DNA from: Actinomycetes bacterium
GTDB lineage: Bacteria; Actinomycetota; Acidimicrobiia; Acidimicrobiales; RAAP-2
Assembly (NCBI GenBank): GCA_021806045.1
Contig: JAJZDI010000003.1
Span: 62,001-126,000, forward strand
Length of the DNA stretch: 64,000 nucleotides
Reading direction: 5' to 3'
Below, piece after piece: positions 38,567 to 47,831 of the stretch; position 1 is the first letter of the stretch; the number at the start of each line of letters is the position of its first letter. The notes beneath the pieces were generated by a model. That model saw nothing but the letters and a program-made list of their open reading frames with translations. It did not search any database and was not told where the DNA came from. Both the position numbers and the translations under genes were made by a program.

Positions 38567-40036
38567 TCAGCCGCGCAGCCGACGCAGCTCGGCGGCCACC
38601 GCCTTGCCGTTGGCCTTGCCCTGCGTGGCCTTCATCACCTGACCGGTGAAGAACCCGGCCAGCTTGTCGTCACCGTCGCAGAACCGCTGCCACTCGTCGG
38701 GATGGGCGGCCACCAGCTCGGCCACCGTGGCCACCAGCGTGTCCTCGGCCAGCGCCTCGAAGCCCTTGGCCGCGGCGATGGCCGCCGGGTCGCCGCCGGA
38801 CCGCATCAACTCGGCCAGGACCGACTTCACCTGCGTCGCGCTCAGAGAGCCCGACTCCTCCATACCGAGAAGGGCGGCGAAGGCGACGGGGTCGAGCCCA
38901 CGGGCCAGCTCGGGCTCGGTGGCTGCCTCGTTGGCCGCCCGTGCCAGGGTGAGGGGGGCGGCCACGCCGGCCGCCACCGTCCCCACCACGAGATCGTCCA
39001 GTCCCAGGTCGACGACGGTGGCGATCTGGTCCTGCTGGGCGGCGGTGGGCGCGGCGCCTGCCCCGCCCGCCCCGCCATCAGCCCGGAGGAGGTCCACCAG
39101 GCGGGCACGCCGTGCCGCCGGCAGCATTCCCAGGGTGTCGGCCACGGCGGTGATCCACTGGGCATCGGGGACCACGGGCACCAGGTCCGGTTCGAGGAAG
39201 TACCGGTAGTCGGTGGCCTCCTCCTTGGAGCGGAGGGTCACCGTCCGGCCGGCGTCCTCGTCCCAGTGGCGCGTCTGCTGGGCCACCGTCCCGCCCGACT
39301 CGAGCACCTCGATCTGCCGGCGGGCCTCGTACTCGACGGCACGGGCCAGGGAGCGCAGCGAGTTCAGGTTCTTGATCTCGCACCGGGTGCCGAAGGGGGC
39401 ATCGGGCCCCCGCCGAACCGACACGTTGGCGTCGACGCGCATGGAACCCTCCTCCATGCGGCCGTCCGAGGCACCGGTGGCCACCAGCACGCCACGCAGC
39501 TCGGCCGCGTAAGCGCGGGCCTGGGCCGCCGACCGGATGTCGGGGGCGCTCACGATCTCGACCAGGGGAACCCCCGAGCGGTTGTAGTCGACCAGGGAGT
39601 AGTCGGAGCCGTGGATGCGGCCCGTCCCACCGGCGTGGGTCGTCTTGCCCGTGTCCTCCTCCAGGTGGGCCCGAACGATGCCCACCACCGAGCCGTCCGG
39701 CAGCTCCAGGTGGCCGTCCACGTTGATCGGCTCGTCGTACTGGCTGATCTGGTAGTCCTTCGGCATGTCCGGGTAGAAGTAGTTCTTCCGGTGGAAGGTG
39801 GACGGCCGGATCTCGCAGCCGAGCGCGGTGCCGATGGCCATGGCCAGCTCCACCGCCTGTTGGTTCAGCACGGGCAGCGATCCCGGCAGTCCGAGGCACA
39901 CGGGGCACACGTTGGTGTTCGGCTCGTCCCCGAACACGTTCGGGCACCCGCAGAACAGCTTGGTGGCTGTCTTCAGCTCGCAGTGGACCTCCAGGCCCAC
40001 CACCATCTCCCAGCCGCCCAGGTCCCCTCCGGTCAT
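38567..40036 (-). CDS. gatB: Asp/Glu-tRNA amidotransferase subunit B
   Basis: 489 residues, normal length. [55 protein letters not shown] and [16 protein letters not shown] are the catalytic-cradle motifs that bind tRNA and the glutamyl/aspartyl end. The C-terminal YqeY-like domain ends [20 protein letters not shown]. With GatA and GatC it converts Glu-tRNA-Gln and/or Asp-tRNA-Asn to the amide. ATGA overlap with gatA; last gene of the operon. Confidence 0.97.
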   Translation of the reverse strand: MTGGDLGGWEMVVGLEVHCELKTATKLFCGCPNVFGDEPNTNVCPVCLGLPGSLPVLNQQAVELAMAIGTALGCEIRPSTFHRKNYFYPDMPKDYQISQYDEPINVDGHLELPDGSVVGIVRAHLEEDTGKTTHAGGTGRIHGSDYSLVDYNRSGVPLVEIVSAPDIRSAAQARAYAAELRGVLVATGASDGRMEEGSMRVDANVSVRRGPDAPFGTRCEIKNLNSLRSLARAVEYEARRQIEVLESGGTVAQQTRHWDEDAGRTVTLRSKEEATDYRYFLEPDLVPVVPDAQWITAVADTLGMLPAARRARLVDLLRADGGAGGAGAAPTAAQQDQIATVVDLGLDDLVVGTVAAGVAAPLTLARAANEAATEPELARGLDPVAFAALLGMEESGSLSATQVKSVLAELMRSGGDPAAIAAAKGFEALAEDTLVATVAELVAAHPDEWQRFCDGDDKLAGFFTGQVMKATQGKANGKAVAAELRRLRG

Positions 40037-41538
40037 CGAGCCCCCTCCCCGGTCACGGCCCCGCCGGCACCCGGATCGACAGCACCGGGATCACCGGCCG
40101 GCGGCGCCCCCGCCTCGAGCACGGCGGCCGCCCGGAACAGGACGCTCTCCCCCAACGCGGGGGCGAGCAGCTGGGCGCCCACCGGCAGCCCGTCGCCCCC
40201 GGTGCCGAAGGGCACGCTGATGGCCGGGTGGCCGGCCAGGTTCGACGGGATGGTGCACACGTCGGACAGGTACATGGCCAGCGGGTCGTCGAGGCGCTCC
40301 CCCAGGGGGAAGGCGGTGGTCGGCGAGGTGGGGCCGAGCAGCACGTCGCAGGTGCGATATGCCCGCTCGAACCCCTCGATGATGCGGGTGCGGACACGCA
40401 GGGCCTGGCCGTAGTACGCGTCGTAGTAGCCGGCGGAGAGGGCGTAGGTCCCGAGCATGATGCGCCGCTTCACCTCGGCGCCGAAACCGGCGGTCCGGGT
40501 GGCCACGTTCATCGACGCGGCGTCGGGTGCCTCCACACGGAGCCCGTAGCGGACACCGTCGTAGCGGGCCAGGTTGGAGGACGCCTCGGCCGGCGCGATC
40601 AGGTAGTAGGCGGAGAGCCCCAGTGCGACCTCGGGGACGGACACCTCCTCCACCCGGGCACCGGCAGCCGCGCACACCTCGGCCGCTGCCCGGATGCGGG
40701 CCACCACGTCGGCGTCCGCCCCGTCGAGGAGCTCCCGGACGACGCCCACCGTCAGCCCCGCGATCCCCTCGTCGAGCACGGAGAGGACCCGGGGAGTGGG
40801 CCGATCGAGGGAGGTGGAGTCGGCCGGGTCGTGCCCACCGATGACGTCGAAGGTGCCGGCCGCGTCGGCCACCGTGGTGGCGAACGGCCCGATCTGGTCG
40901 AGCGAGCTGGCGAAGGCCACCAGGCCGTAGCGCGACACCGTGCCGTAGGTGGGCTTCATGCCCACCACCCCGCACAGGGCGGCGGGCTGGCGGATCGACC
41001 CGCCCGTGTCGGACCCGAGGGCGAGGGGGGCGAACCCAGCAGCCACCGCGGCGGCCGAACCGCCCGACGACCCGCCGGGGACGCGTGAGGTGTCGTGGGG
41101 GTTGCGGGTGGGGCCCGTCGCCGACGTCTCGGTGGAGGACCCCATGGCGAACTCGTCCATGTTCGTCTTCCCCACCACCACCGCGCCGGCACGGGCCAGC
41201 CGGGTGACCACGGTGGCGTCGTAGGGCGGGCGCCAGCCGGCCAGGATCCGGGACGAGCACGTGGTGTCGATGCCGCGGGTGCACAGGTTGTCCTTCAGGG
41301 CCACCGGCACACCGGCCAGCGGGCCGGGGTCCTCCCCCGCCGCCACCATGCGGTCCACCTCGGCAGCCCGGGCACGGGCCTGGTCGGCCAGGACCAGGTT
41401 GAAGCAGTGGAGCTCGCCGTCCCGCTCGGCGATGGCGGCCAGCGACGCCTCCACCACCTCTACCGCCCGCCGCTCACCGGACCGGATGGCGTCGGCAAGA
41501 GCCAGGGCGGGCGCCGGCGTGGCCCCGGCAGGGCTCAC
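40033..41538 (-). CDS. gatA: Asp/Glu-tRNA amidotransferase subunit A
   Basis: 501 residues. Amidase that frees ammonia from glutamine. The Ser-cisSer-Lys triad is complete: Lys82 ([13 protein letters not shown]), Ser157 ([17 protein letters not shown]) and Ser181 ([17 protein letters not shown]), with the 75 and 24 residue spacing of known GatA. The GTG at 41538 overlaps the gatC stop (GTGA); the ORF upstream of it lies in gatC and is not used. Confidence 0.96.
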   Translation of the reverse strand: MSPAGATPAPALALADAIRSGERRAVEVVEASLAAIAERDGELHCFNLVLADQARARAAEVDRMVAAGEDPGPLAGVPVALKDNLCTRGIDTTCSSRILAGWRPPYDATVVTRLARAGAVVVGKTNMDEFAMGSSTETSATGPTRNPHDTSRVPGGSSGGSAAAVAAGFAPLALGSDTGGSIRQPAALCGVVGMKPTYGTVSRYGLVAFASSLDQIGPFATTVADAAGTFDVIGGHDPADSTSLDRPTPRVLSVLDEGIAGLTVGVVRELLDGADADVVARIRAAAEVCAAAGARVEEVSVPEVALGLSAYYLIAPAEASSNLARYDGVRYGLRVEAPDAASMNVATRTAGFGAEVKRRIMLGTYALSAGYYDAYYGQALRVRTRIIEGFERAYRTCDVLLGPTSPTTAFPLGERLDDPLAMYLSDVCTIPSNLAGHPAISVPFGTGGDGLPVGAQLLAPALGESVLFRAAAVLEAGAPPAGDPGAVDPGAGGAVTGEGAR

Positions 41539-41843
41539 GGGGCCTCCCCCATGATCGACGGCACCCGGAAGCGGTCGTCCTCCACCGCCGGAGCGCTGGC
41601 CAGCACCTCGGCGCGATCCAGGCAAGGACGGGGCTCGTCGGGACGGAGCACGTTGGCCAGCGCCAGCGCGTGGGACGTGGGCGGCACGCCGGCCAGGTCG
41701 AGAGCGGCCACGTCGGCGGCGTGGTCGAGCACGGCCCCCAGCTGGTCGGTGTAGGTGTCGAGCTCGGCGTCGCTCAGCTCCAGGCGGGCCAGCATGGCCA
41801 CGTGGGCGACGTCGTCACGGCTGATGCTGTAGCGGCCGGGCAT
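41535..41843 (-). CDS. gatC: Asp/Glu-tRNA amidotransferase subunit C
   Basis: 102 residues. [40 protein letters not shown] and [20 protein letters not shown], then [12 protein letters not shown] are classical GatC blocks. It wraps around and stabilises GatA and GatB. First gene of gatCAB, about 40 bases after the esterase gene and perhaps read through from it. Confidence 0.94.
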   Translation of the reverse strand: MPGRYSISRDDVAHVAMLARLELSDAELDTYTDQLGAVLDHAADVAALDLAGVPPTSHALALANVLRPDEPRPCLDRAEVLASAPAVEDDRFRVPSIMGEAP

Positions 41844-41883
41844 CAGCGGACGTCCCCGTCGCACCGTGCCGGGCGGACGACCC

Positions 41884-42639
41884 TCACGATCCGAGCACCG
41901 TCCGGGCGAAGCCGACGACCCGCTCTTCGATGACGGGGGCGTCCCAGTCCAGCGTGGCCACGTGGTAGCTGCGCTCGAGCCACACCCGCTCCACCGGGCC
42001 GCCGGCCGCCTGCTCGAGGAGGTCGCCCGAGGCCGGTTCGACGACGTGGTCGTCCCGGCTCGACAGAAGGAGCACCGGGCAAGCGATGTCGGCGAGCGAC
42101 GGCTCGAGTCCGGCCACCGCGTCGAACAGCGACAGCACCGCCTCGAGCGGGGTCCCCTCGTAGGCCGACTCCGCCGCACCCGGCTTGGCGATGTCGGACC
42201 CGATCCCCGGGGCGACAGGGGTGCCGGCATCCAACAGCTCACGGATGGCAGTGCGGAAGGCATCGTCGGGCGCCTTGACCAGGGGGTTCACCACGGCGAT
42301 GCCGGCGATCTCCGGGTGGTTGGCGGCCAGCCAGCATGAGAGCGTCCCACCCATGGACAGGCCCACCACCGCGGTGCGCTGGCACCGGCCGGCCAGGCGC
42401 TGCCACGCAGCCTCCGCCGCACCCGACCAGTCCTCCCACCGGGTGGGGAGCATGTCCTCCACCGACGTGCCGTGCCCGGGCAGCAGGGGGAGTTCGACGG
42501 CGAAGCCGGCACCGGCCAGCGCTTCCGCCACCCCACGCATCGAGGTGGGGTTGCCGGTGAAGCCGTGGAGGACGAGGACACCGTGGTCGCCGTCACCCGA
42601 CGACCACGGTTCGGCACCTGGGAGAATGGGAGCAGTCAC
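41884..42639 (-). CDS. Alpha/beta-hydrolase, carboxylesterase type
   Basis: 251 residues. VLVLHGFTGNPTSMRGVAEAL is the oxyanion-hole strand; Ser nucleophile in VVGLSMGGTLSCWLA; acid in LLLSSRDDHVVEP; His in LERSYHVATLDWD. This is the arrangement of the Est30 family of carboxylesterases and monoacylglycerol lipases. Cytoplasmic, no signal peptide. GTG start, 8 bases from TAGCAT. Confidence 0.9.
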   Translation of the reverse strand: MTAPILPGAEPWSSGDGDHGVLVLHGFTGNPTSMRGVAEALAGAGFAVELPLLPGHGTSVEDMLPTRWEDWSGAAEAAWQRLAGRCQRTAVVGLSMGGTLSCWLAANHPEIAGIAVVNPLVKAPDDAFRTAIRELLDAGTPVAPGIGSDIAKPGAAESAYEGTPLEAVLSLFDAVAGLEPSLADIACPVLLLSSRDDHVVEPASGDLLEQAAGGPVERVWLERSYHVATLDWDAPVIEERVVGFARTVLGS

Positions 42640-42647
42640 GGAGGGGC

Positions 42648-42653
42648 ATGCTA
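42648..42653 (-). promoter_or_regulatory. -10 element of the esterase gene
   Basis: TAGCAT on the minus strand, 8 bases before the GTG. Leaderless spacing. Confidence 0.45.
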
Positions 42654-42755
42654 CCGGCCGCCAGGTCGTGGCGGGATAGCGTTCCCTGCTGGTAAGCAGT
42701 GGTCCGGCACTCAGAGGGGGGGCCGGAGCCGATGGTGCAAGGAGCCAGACAGACG

Positions 42756-43163
42756 ATGCCGACCTACGAGTTCCTGAGCGACGAGTGGCTGGTCGAGGCG
42801 CGGTCGATCCGAGCCGAGTACGAGGGCAAGGCGGGGCCCATCGGCCACCAGGTCCGCATGAACCTGATCATCACCGACGTGCCCTTCGGCGAGGGCGCCG
42901 TCCATGCCCACATGGACACGTCCGGAGGCGAGCTGGTGCTCGACACGGGCCACATCGACCCCGTCGACCTCAAGGTCACCCTGGAGTACACGGTGGCCAA
43001 GGCCATCCTCATCGAGGGCAACCCCCAGGCCGGCATGCAGGCCTTCATGTCCGGCAAGATCCGGGTGGACGGCGACATCAGCAAGCTGATGGCCATGCAG
43101 ACGGGCGCGCCCGACCCGTCGGCCGCCGAGGTGGCGGCCCGGCTGAAGGCAATCACGGCCTAG
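42756..43163 (+). CDS. SCP2-fold sterol/lipid carrier protein
   Basis: 135 residues. YEFLSDEWLVEARSIRAEYE, DTGHIDPVDLKVTLEYTVAK and GMQAFMSGKIRVDGDISKLM are typical of the bacterial SCP2 domain. Binds fatty acyl-CoA or sterols without catalysis. The ATG at 42756 is favoured over 42732 since AAGGAG precedes it. No partner in the immediate neighbourhood. Confidence 0.85.
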   Translation: MPTYEFLSDEWLVEARSIRAEYEGKAGPIGHQVRMNLIITDVPFGEGAVHAHMDTSGGELVLDTGHIDPVDLKVTLEYTVAKAILIEGNPQAGMQAFMSGKIRVDGDISKLMAMQTGAPDPSAAEVAARLKAITA

Positions 43164-43252
43164 GGGCGGTCACCCCATCGCCGCGGTCGACGCGGGAGTC
43201 CGCACCGCTCGGGACGACGTCCCGGCACCAGCAGGGCGCGATGCCGGCAAGC

Positions 43253-43258
43253 TAGCGT
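43253..43258 (+). promoter_or_regulatory. Leaderless -10 element of the 144-residue gene
   Basis: TAGCGT, 6 bases before the ATG at 43265. Confidence 0.5.
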
Positions 43259-43264
43259 GACGCA

Positions 43265-43699
43265 ATGGCCGCGCACGTCTCTCCTTCGCCGATCATCGAC
43301 TACTTCGTCCGGGAGCTTTCCGGCAGCATGCCCGACGACGAGCGCTCGAAGCTCGACGCCTACACCGACGTCATCGCAACGACCACGCACGAAGGTGATG
43401 CCCGCCGAGCGTGGCACTGCGCCGATTGGGCGCTGACCCTCGACCGGGACACACCGGCGAGCCACGAGCACAGGATCCGCGAGAAGCTCCACGAGGAGCA
43501 CAGGCTGTGGAAGGACACGATCCTCGGAGCCGAGTTTGGAGTGCTGAACCCGGCCGTCGGCCCCGATACGGACATCGAGATCCAGTGGGTCGATGATGCC
43601 GTCGCCATGGCGCGGACCGTGGCAGACGCCTCGGGTTGGGCGGCCGTACCGTGGGAGGACCTGCTGCAGGACATGCTCGGGATGGAACCCTCCGCCTGA
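43265..43699 (+). CDS. Unknown protein, 144 residues
   Basis: SPSPIIDYFVRELSGSMPDD, RRAWHCADWALTLDRDTPAS, EHRLWKDTILGAEFGVLNPA and DDAVAMARTVADASGWAAVP. Mostly helical, acidic, no membrane segment. No family recognised. Codon use is a little less GC3-biased than its neighbours, and it faces the exporter gene with only 4 bases between stop codons. A leaderless -10 hexamer supports the ATG. Confidence 0.65.
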   Translation: MAAHVSPSPIIDYFVRELSGSMPDDERSKLDAYTDVIATTTHEGDARRAWHCADWALTLDRDTPASHEHRIREKLHEEHRLWKDTILGAEFGVLNPAVGPDTDIEIQWVDDAVAMARTVADASGWAAVPWEDLLQDMLGMEPSA

Positions 43700-43703
43700 C
43701 GTT

Positions 43704-45302
43704 TCAGGATCCTCCCGGCCCCCGGTCCGGCCCCGCCTCGAGCACGCCCGCCTCGAGGGCACCGGCCTCGGCCACGGCAGCCTCGAGGGCACCGGCCTCC
43801 GCCCCTCCCATCGCCGCCTCGGCGGCGAACCGGCCCCGACCCGGCCGGGGCGTGTTGCGGATGAAGATCCCGGCGACCGCCGCGATCACGGCGGCGCCCC
43901 CGCCGACCAGGTAGGCGTGGTGGAACGACGTGGGCACCCCGCCGACGTCGTGGCCGCTGGCCTGGACGGTGACCATCACCTGGATCCCGGCGACCACCCC
44001 GATCTGGGTGATGAGAAGCTGGGCCGCGCTCATCACGCCGTACTCCTCCTCACGGATCTCGTTTGCGGCGGACGAGGCCGCCGACGGGGTGGCGATGCCG
44101 ATGCCCACCCCCGACAGGGCCAGGGCGGCCAGGACCAGCACCAGCGACGGGTGGGCGCCGAACCGGGTGAAGAGGACCATGGAGACGGCCAGGACGGCGG
44201 AGCCGAAGACGGTCGACACCCGCTCCCCCACCACCGCCGCTGCGTAGCCGGCCACCGGGGCGACGAGCGAGAACAGCAGCGGCCGGGCCGTCGACACCAG
44301 CCCGGCCCGGGTCTCGCTGTAGCCGTAGACGTTCTCCATCAGGATGGGGAACAGGAAGAACCCGCCCATATAGGCGAAGTTGGTCATGGCCTGGGTCACG
44401 ACGGGGAAGGTGAAGTTCCGCACCCGGAAGTAGCGCAACGGGATGAGCGGTCGGGCGGCGACCCGCTCGTGGAGGACGAACCACGCCAGCGACGCCACCG
44501 ACACCCCGCCCACCGCCACCGTCGGGACGGACAGCCAGCCCCACGAGGGTGCCTGGTCCATGGCCAGCAGACCGGCCGTCACGGCCACGGCCAGGGTCAC
44601 CGACCCCAACCAGTCCAGTTCGGCCAGGGCGCCCGGCACGGTGGTGGGCGCCCCGGGGGCGCCTCCGCTCGGCAGCACCAGGGTGGCGATCACCAGGGCC
44701 ACTGCCATGAGGGGGAGCTCGAACCAGAAGAGGGCCCGCCATCCCAGGTACTGGATCACCGGCGCGCCGACGGTGATCCCGAGCACCGGCCCACCGGCGC
44801 CGACGAGGGACCACCACCCCATGGCCTTGACCCGCTCCTCGGACGAGAACACCCGCAGGACGAGGGCCATCGACGTCGCACCGGTGGCCGCCCCCTGGAC
44901 CCCGTCGAGGGCCCGGGCCAGGATCAGCACGGCTGCCGACGGGGCGGTGGCGGTGAGCACCACGCTCAGCGCGGCACCGGCCAGGCCCCACAGGTAGAGG
45001 GTGCGATGGCCCCAGACGTCCCCGAGCTTGCCGAGGACGGGAGCGGCCACGCCGAAGGCCAGCAGGGGTGCCGTCGACGTCCACGTCAGGGTGGAGGTGG
45101 TGGTGTGGAGCTGGCGGGCGACCTGGGGCAGGGCGACGACGAAGACGGTGAAGGTGATGTTGACCGACAGCAGGCCGGCCAGCACCGCCCACAGCACGAA
45201 CCACCGATAGCGGGGCGAGTCGAGCAGGCGGGCGCGACGCCGGGCGAAGGCGGTCGCGGGCGCGCCGGGCTCGGCCCCCTCCGATCCCCCCCCGGCCCCC
45301 AC
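43704..45302 (-). CDS. MFS exporter, DHA2 (EmrB/QacA) type
   Basis: 532 residues with about fourteen hydrophobic helices. SVNITFTVFVVALPQVARQL, TWTSTAPLLAFGVAAPVLGKLGD and RTLYLWGLAG fit the drug:H+ antiporter-2 family, as does the motif C-like GPVLGITVGAPVIQ. Long Ala/Glu-rich C-terminal tail with LEA repeats (GALEAAVAEAGALEAG). It starts 4 bases after the SDR stop, so they form an operon. Substrate unknown. Confidence 0.9.
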   Translation of the reverse strand: MGAGGGSEGAEPGAPATAFARRRARLLDSPRYRWFVLWAVLAGLLSVNITFTVFVVALPQVARQLHTTTSTLTWTSTAPLLAFGVAAPVLGKLGDVWGHRTLYLWGLAGAALSVVLTATAPSAAVLILARALDGVQGAATGATSMALVLRVFSSEERVKAMGWWSLVGAGGPVLGITVGAPVIQYLGWRALFWFELPLMAVALVIATLVLPSGGAPGAPTTVPGALAELDWLGSVTLAVAVTAGLLAMDQAPSWGWLSVPTVAVGGVSVASLAWFVLHERVAARPLIPLRYFRVRNFTFPVVTQAMTNFAYMGGFFLFPILMENVYGYSETRAGLVSTARPLLFSLVAPVAGYAAAVVGERVSTVFGSAVLAVSMVLFTRFGAHPSLVLVLAALALSGVGIGIATPSAASSAANEIREEEYGVMSAAQLLITQIGVVAGIQVMVTVQASGHDVGGVPTSFHHAYLVGGGAAVIAAVAGIFIRNTPRPGRGRFAAEAAMGGAEAGALEAAVAEAGALEAGVLEAGPDRGPGGS

Positions 45303-45306
45303 GGGG

Positions 45307-46185
45307 TCAGCCGTCCAGCCGGTGCATCTCCGCCTGGAGCTCCTCGACGCTCCAGCGAGCGTCCTTCTCGAGGGTGTCGGTCATCGTCCACGGCTGGAAC
45401 AGCCGGATCTGACCGCCCTGGACGAAGTACACCTTGCCGGTGGCCGGGCACGACTCGGTGGCCAGGTAGGCGACGAGCGGCGACACGTTGGCCGGGTCCC
45501 AGCTGTCGAACGTTGACGGGTCGGTCGGCGCCTGGACGATGTCGGACAGCCCGGGCGTCTGCACCGTCATGCGGGTCCGGGCGGCGGGGGCGATGGCGTT
45601 GACCCGCACCCCGTAGCGGACGAGCTCGCTGGCCGCGATCACGGTGAGGGCGGCGATGCCCGCCTTGGCCGCCCCGTAGTTGGCCTGGCCGGGGTTGCCG
45701 AGCAGGCCGGACGTGGACGACGTGTTGATCACCGACGCGTGCACTTCATGGCCCGCCTTGGTCTGCTCGCGCCAGTAGGCGGCCGCGTGCCGGGTGGGGA
45801 CGAAGTGCCCCTTCAGGTGGACGTGGATGACGGCGTCCCACTCCTCCTCGCTCATGTTCACGAGCACGCGGTCACGCAGGATCCCCGCATTGTTGACCAG
45901 GACGTGGAGGTCGCCGAAGTGCTCGACGGCCGTGTCGATCAGGCGCTTGCCGCCCTCCCAGTCGGTGATGTCGTCGTGGTTGGCGACCGCCTGGCCACCC
46001 GCGGCCACGATCTCGTCCACCACGCTCTGGGCTGCGGTCACGTCGCCGCCGGTGCCCTCCAGGCTGCCGCCCAGGTCGTTCACGACCACCTTGGCCCCCT
46101 CGGCGGCGAAGAGCAGCGCGTGCTCGCGCCCGATGCCGCGGCCGGCGCCGGTGATGATCGCCACCCGTCCGTCCAGTGTGCCCAT
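45307..46185 (-). CDS. SDR oxidoreductase, 3-hydroxyacyl-CoA dehydrogenase type
   Basis: 292 residues. Cofactor motif TGAGRGIGREHALLFAAEGA with VVVNDLGG (Asp after strand 2: NAD-preferring), LHVLVNNAGILRD, catalytic Ser in INTSSTSGLLG and Tyr-x3-Lys in ANYGAAKAGIA. The DLGGSLEGTGGD block is typical of the MFE-2/17-beta-HSD4-like group that oxidises bulky hydroxyacyl-CoAs. Ribosome site GGGGGAG. First gene of a pair with the exporter. Confidence 0.92.
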   Translation of the reverse strand: MGTLDGRVAIITGAGRGIGREHALLFAAEGAKVVVNDLGGSLEGTGGDVTAAQSVVDEIVAAGGQAVANHDDITDWEGGKRLIDTAVEHFGDLHVLVNNAGILRDRVLVNMSEEEWDAVIHVHLKGHFVPTRHAAAYWREQTKAGHEVHASVINTSSTSGLLGNPGQANYGAAKAGIAALTVIAASELVRYGVRVNAIAPAARTRMTVQTPGLSDIVQAPTDPSTFDSWDPANVSPLVAYLATESCPATGKVYFVQGGQIRLFQPWTMTDTLEKDARWSVEELQAEMHRLDG

Positions 46186-46273
46186 GTCGCGCTCCCCCTT
46201 CGTCGTCGGCGGCCCGATGTCCGCGCTCCCCGTCCCGGCCGGGTGGCCGGGACGTCACCGGGAGCTCGGCGCT

Positions 46274-47404
46274 TCAGTCGGGATCGACCTCGCGCCGGCC
46301 GGCGTACGCCAACGTTGGCCTAGCCGCCCGGTGGTGGTCAAACCGGGCGTCGGGCAGGGCGGCGGCCATGCGGCTGACGGTCGCCCCGGGACCGGCGACG
46401 ATGAGGTATTCGACGTTGCGCAGGTGGGACACGGTGCCGACCTTGGCCCCCGTCGGCCCGTGGATGCCGATCCGCGCCCCCACGTAGCGGGCGGAGTCGA
46501 AGGCGAGGACCTCGACCGCACCCCGCAGGGCGCACATGTCGACCAGCTCGTCGAGGGTGAGCCAGCTCTCGTCGTTGTAGGAGAGGACGACCACCGTCGC
46601 GTCCACGTTCTCCACCACGCCGGCCAGCGCGGCGGGCATGGTGCGCTTGCCGTTGAAGACGCTGCGGGTCCCCGGCTCCCGCAGGTCGACCCGCTTGGCC
46701 GCCACCCCGTAGTGATCGGGCTCGTCTGCGGCGACGACGGTCTCCCACACGTGGTAGTTGGCGTCGTAGCGATGCTGGTTGTAGGGCGGGTCGAGGTAGG
46801 CGAGGTCGACGTGCCCGAGGCCACCGCCGGCCACCAGCGCGGCGGCGTCCCCCCGGATCGCCGTTCCCGCCCCGGCGATCAGCTGCGGGGGGCGGAGCTC
46901 GAGGGGCTTGGTGGCCCGGGGCGCCCACTGCTTGAGATAGGCCATCTGGACGCCGGTCGTCGAGTCGACCCGGTCGGCCGCCTCGAGCAGGCTGGTGAGG
47001 AGGACGGGCCACAGGGGGGTGCCGGCGTACTCGTCCTCGATGGCCCGGCGCACGGCGTCGATCCGGGCGCCGTTCTCGGGCCGGAAGTAGCGGGCGTTCT
47101 GGCAGAACGTCTCGGTGACGTAGCCGGGCTCCCCCGGGAGCCGGTTGAGGCGCTCCACCGCCGCCGCCACCCGGTCGGGCCCGACCGCAGGGTCGTCGGC
47201 GTCGCTGGCCACGTAGCAGCGGGCCAGCACCTCCGCCGTCCGGGTCACGTCCACGGCGGTGACCGAGCAGCCCGCCGCCTTGAGGGCCTGGGCCACCCGG
47301 GTGGTGCCGGTGAACAGGTCCAGTGCCGTGCGCGCCCCCTGGGCCTCGGCCAGCGCCACGATCGACGGCACCAGGCGGCGCTTGGAGCCCAGGTACTTGA
47401 TCAC
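46274..47404 (-). CDS. Solitary D12-class DNA adenine methyltransferase
   Basis: 376 residues. KYLGSKRRLVPSIVALAE is the F-x-G-K-type motif X, ALDLFTGTTRVAQAL is the SAM motif I, and DLAYLDPPYNQHRYDANYH carries the DPPY catalytic motif at residues 205-208. LSYNDESWLTLDEL resembles the N-terminal-target region of Dam-like enzymes. No restriction endonuclease is next to it. GTG start after GAGGGTGAG, 8 bases downstream of the HIT-like gene. The recognition site cannot be read from sequence. Confidence 0.87.
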   Translation of the reverse strand: MIKYLGSKRRLVPSIVALAEAQGARTALDLFTGTTRVAQALKAAGCSVTAVDVTRTAEVLARCYVASDADDPAVGPDRVAAAVERLNRLPGEPGYVTETFCQNARYFRPENGARIDAVRRAIEDEYAGTPLWPVLLTSLLEAADRVDSTTGVQMAYLKQWAPRATKPLELRPPQLIAGAGTAIRGDAAALVAGGGLGHVDLAYLDPPYNQHRYDANYHVWETVVAADEPDHYGVAAKRVDLREPGTRSVFNGKRTMPAALAGVVENVDATVVVLSYNDESWLTLDELVDMCALRGAVEVLAFDSARYVGARIGIHGPTGAKVGTVSHLRNVEYLIVAGPGATVSRMAAALPDARFDHHRAARPTLAYAGRREVDPD

Positions 47405-47411
47405 CGGGCTC

Positions 47412-47831
47412 TCACCCTCCCATCGTCGGCGTGGGCCCGTGCCCGGCGCCGGCGTCAGCTGCCAACCGCGTCGCCTGGCGGGGGGCGAACCGCCGGAACC
47501 ACCAGTTCGGGTCACGGGCATGGGCATGGAAATGTCCGGGGACCTGGCGCATCACCCGGTCGAACGACCAGCCCCCCACCCCGAAGCGCTCGTCGGCCAC
47601 CGCCCCGAGCCGGTCGAGCATGTGGTCGACGGCGTCGGCGGGGGCATCGGCGCCGTGGTGGCGCCAGACGACCATGGGGACGTCGCACACCTCGCAGTCG
47701 GCCACCCAGCAGATCCCGTCCTCGTGGTACCAGGGGGTGATGCGGGCCGCCTCGCACAGCTCGCACCCGGCAACGGGGTCGCCCAGTGCCTCCTCCCCGC
47801 CGGTGTCCGCCCCGGTGCCGGTGGCCGTCAT
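47412..47831 (-). CDS. HIT-like zinc-binding protein
   Basis: 139 residues. Two CxxC pairs (Cys23-ELC26 in AGCELCEAARI and Cys46-EVC49 in ADCEVCDVPMV) and a terminal triad His100-F-His102-A-His104 (VPGHFHAHARDP), which follows the HIT pattern H-x-H-x-H. A nucleotide-binding or nucleotide-hydrolysing role is possible but not shown. It overlaps the kinase gene by 4 bases (ATGA) and precedes the methyltransferase by 8. Confidence 0.55.
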   Translation of the reverse strand: MTATGTGADTGGEEALGDPVAGCELCEAARITPWYHEDGICWVADCEVCDVPMVVWRHHGADAPADAVDHMLDRLGAVADERFGVGGWSFDRVMRQVPGHFHAHARDPNWWFRRFAPRQATRLAADAGAGHGPTPTMGG

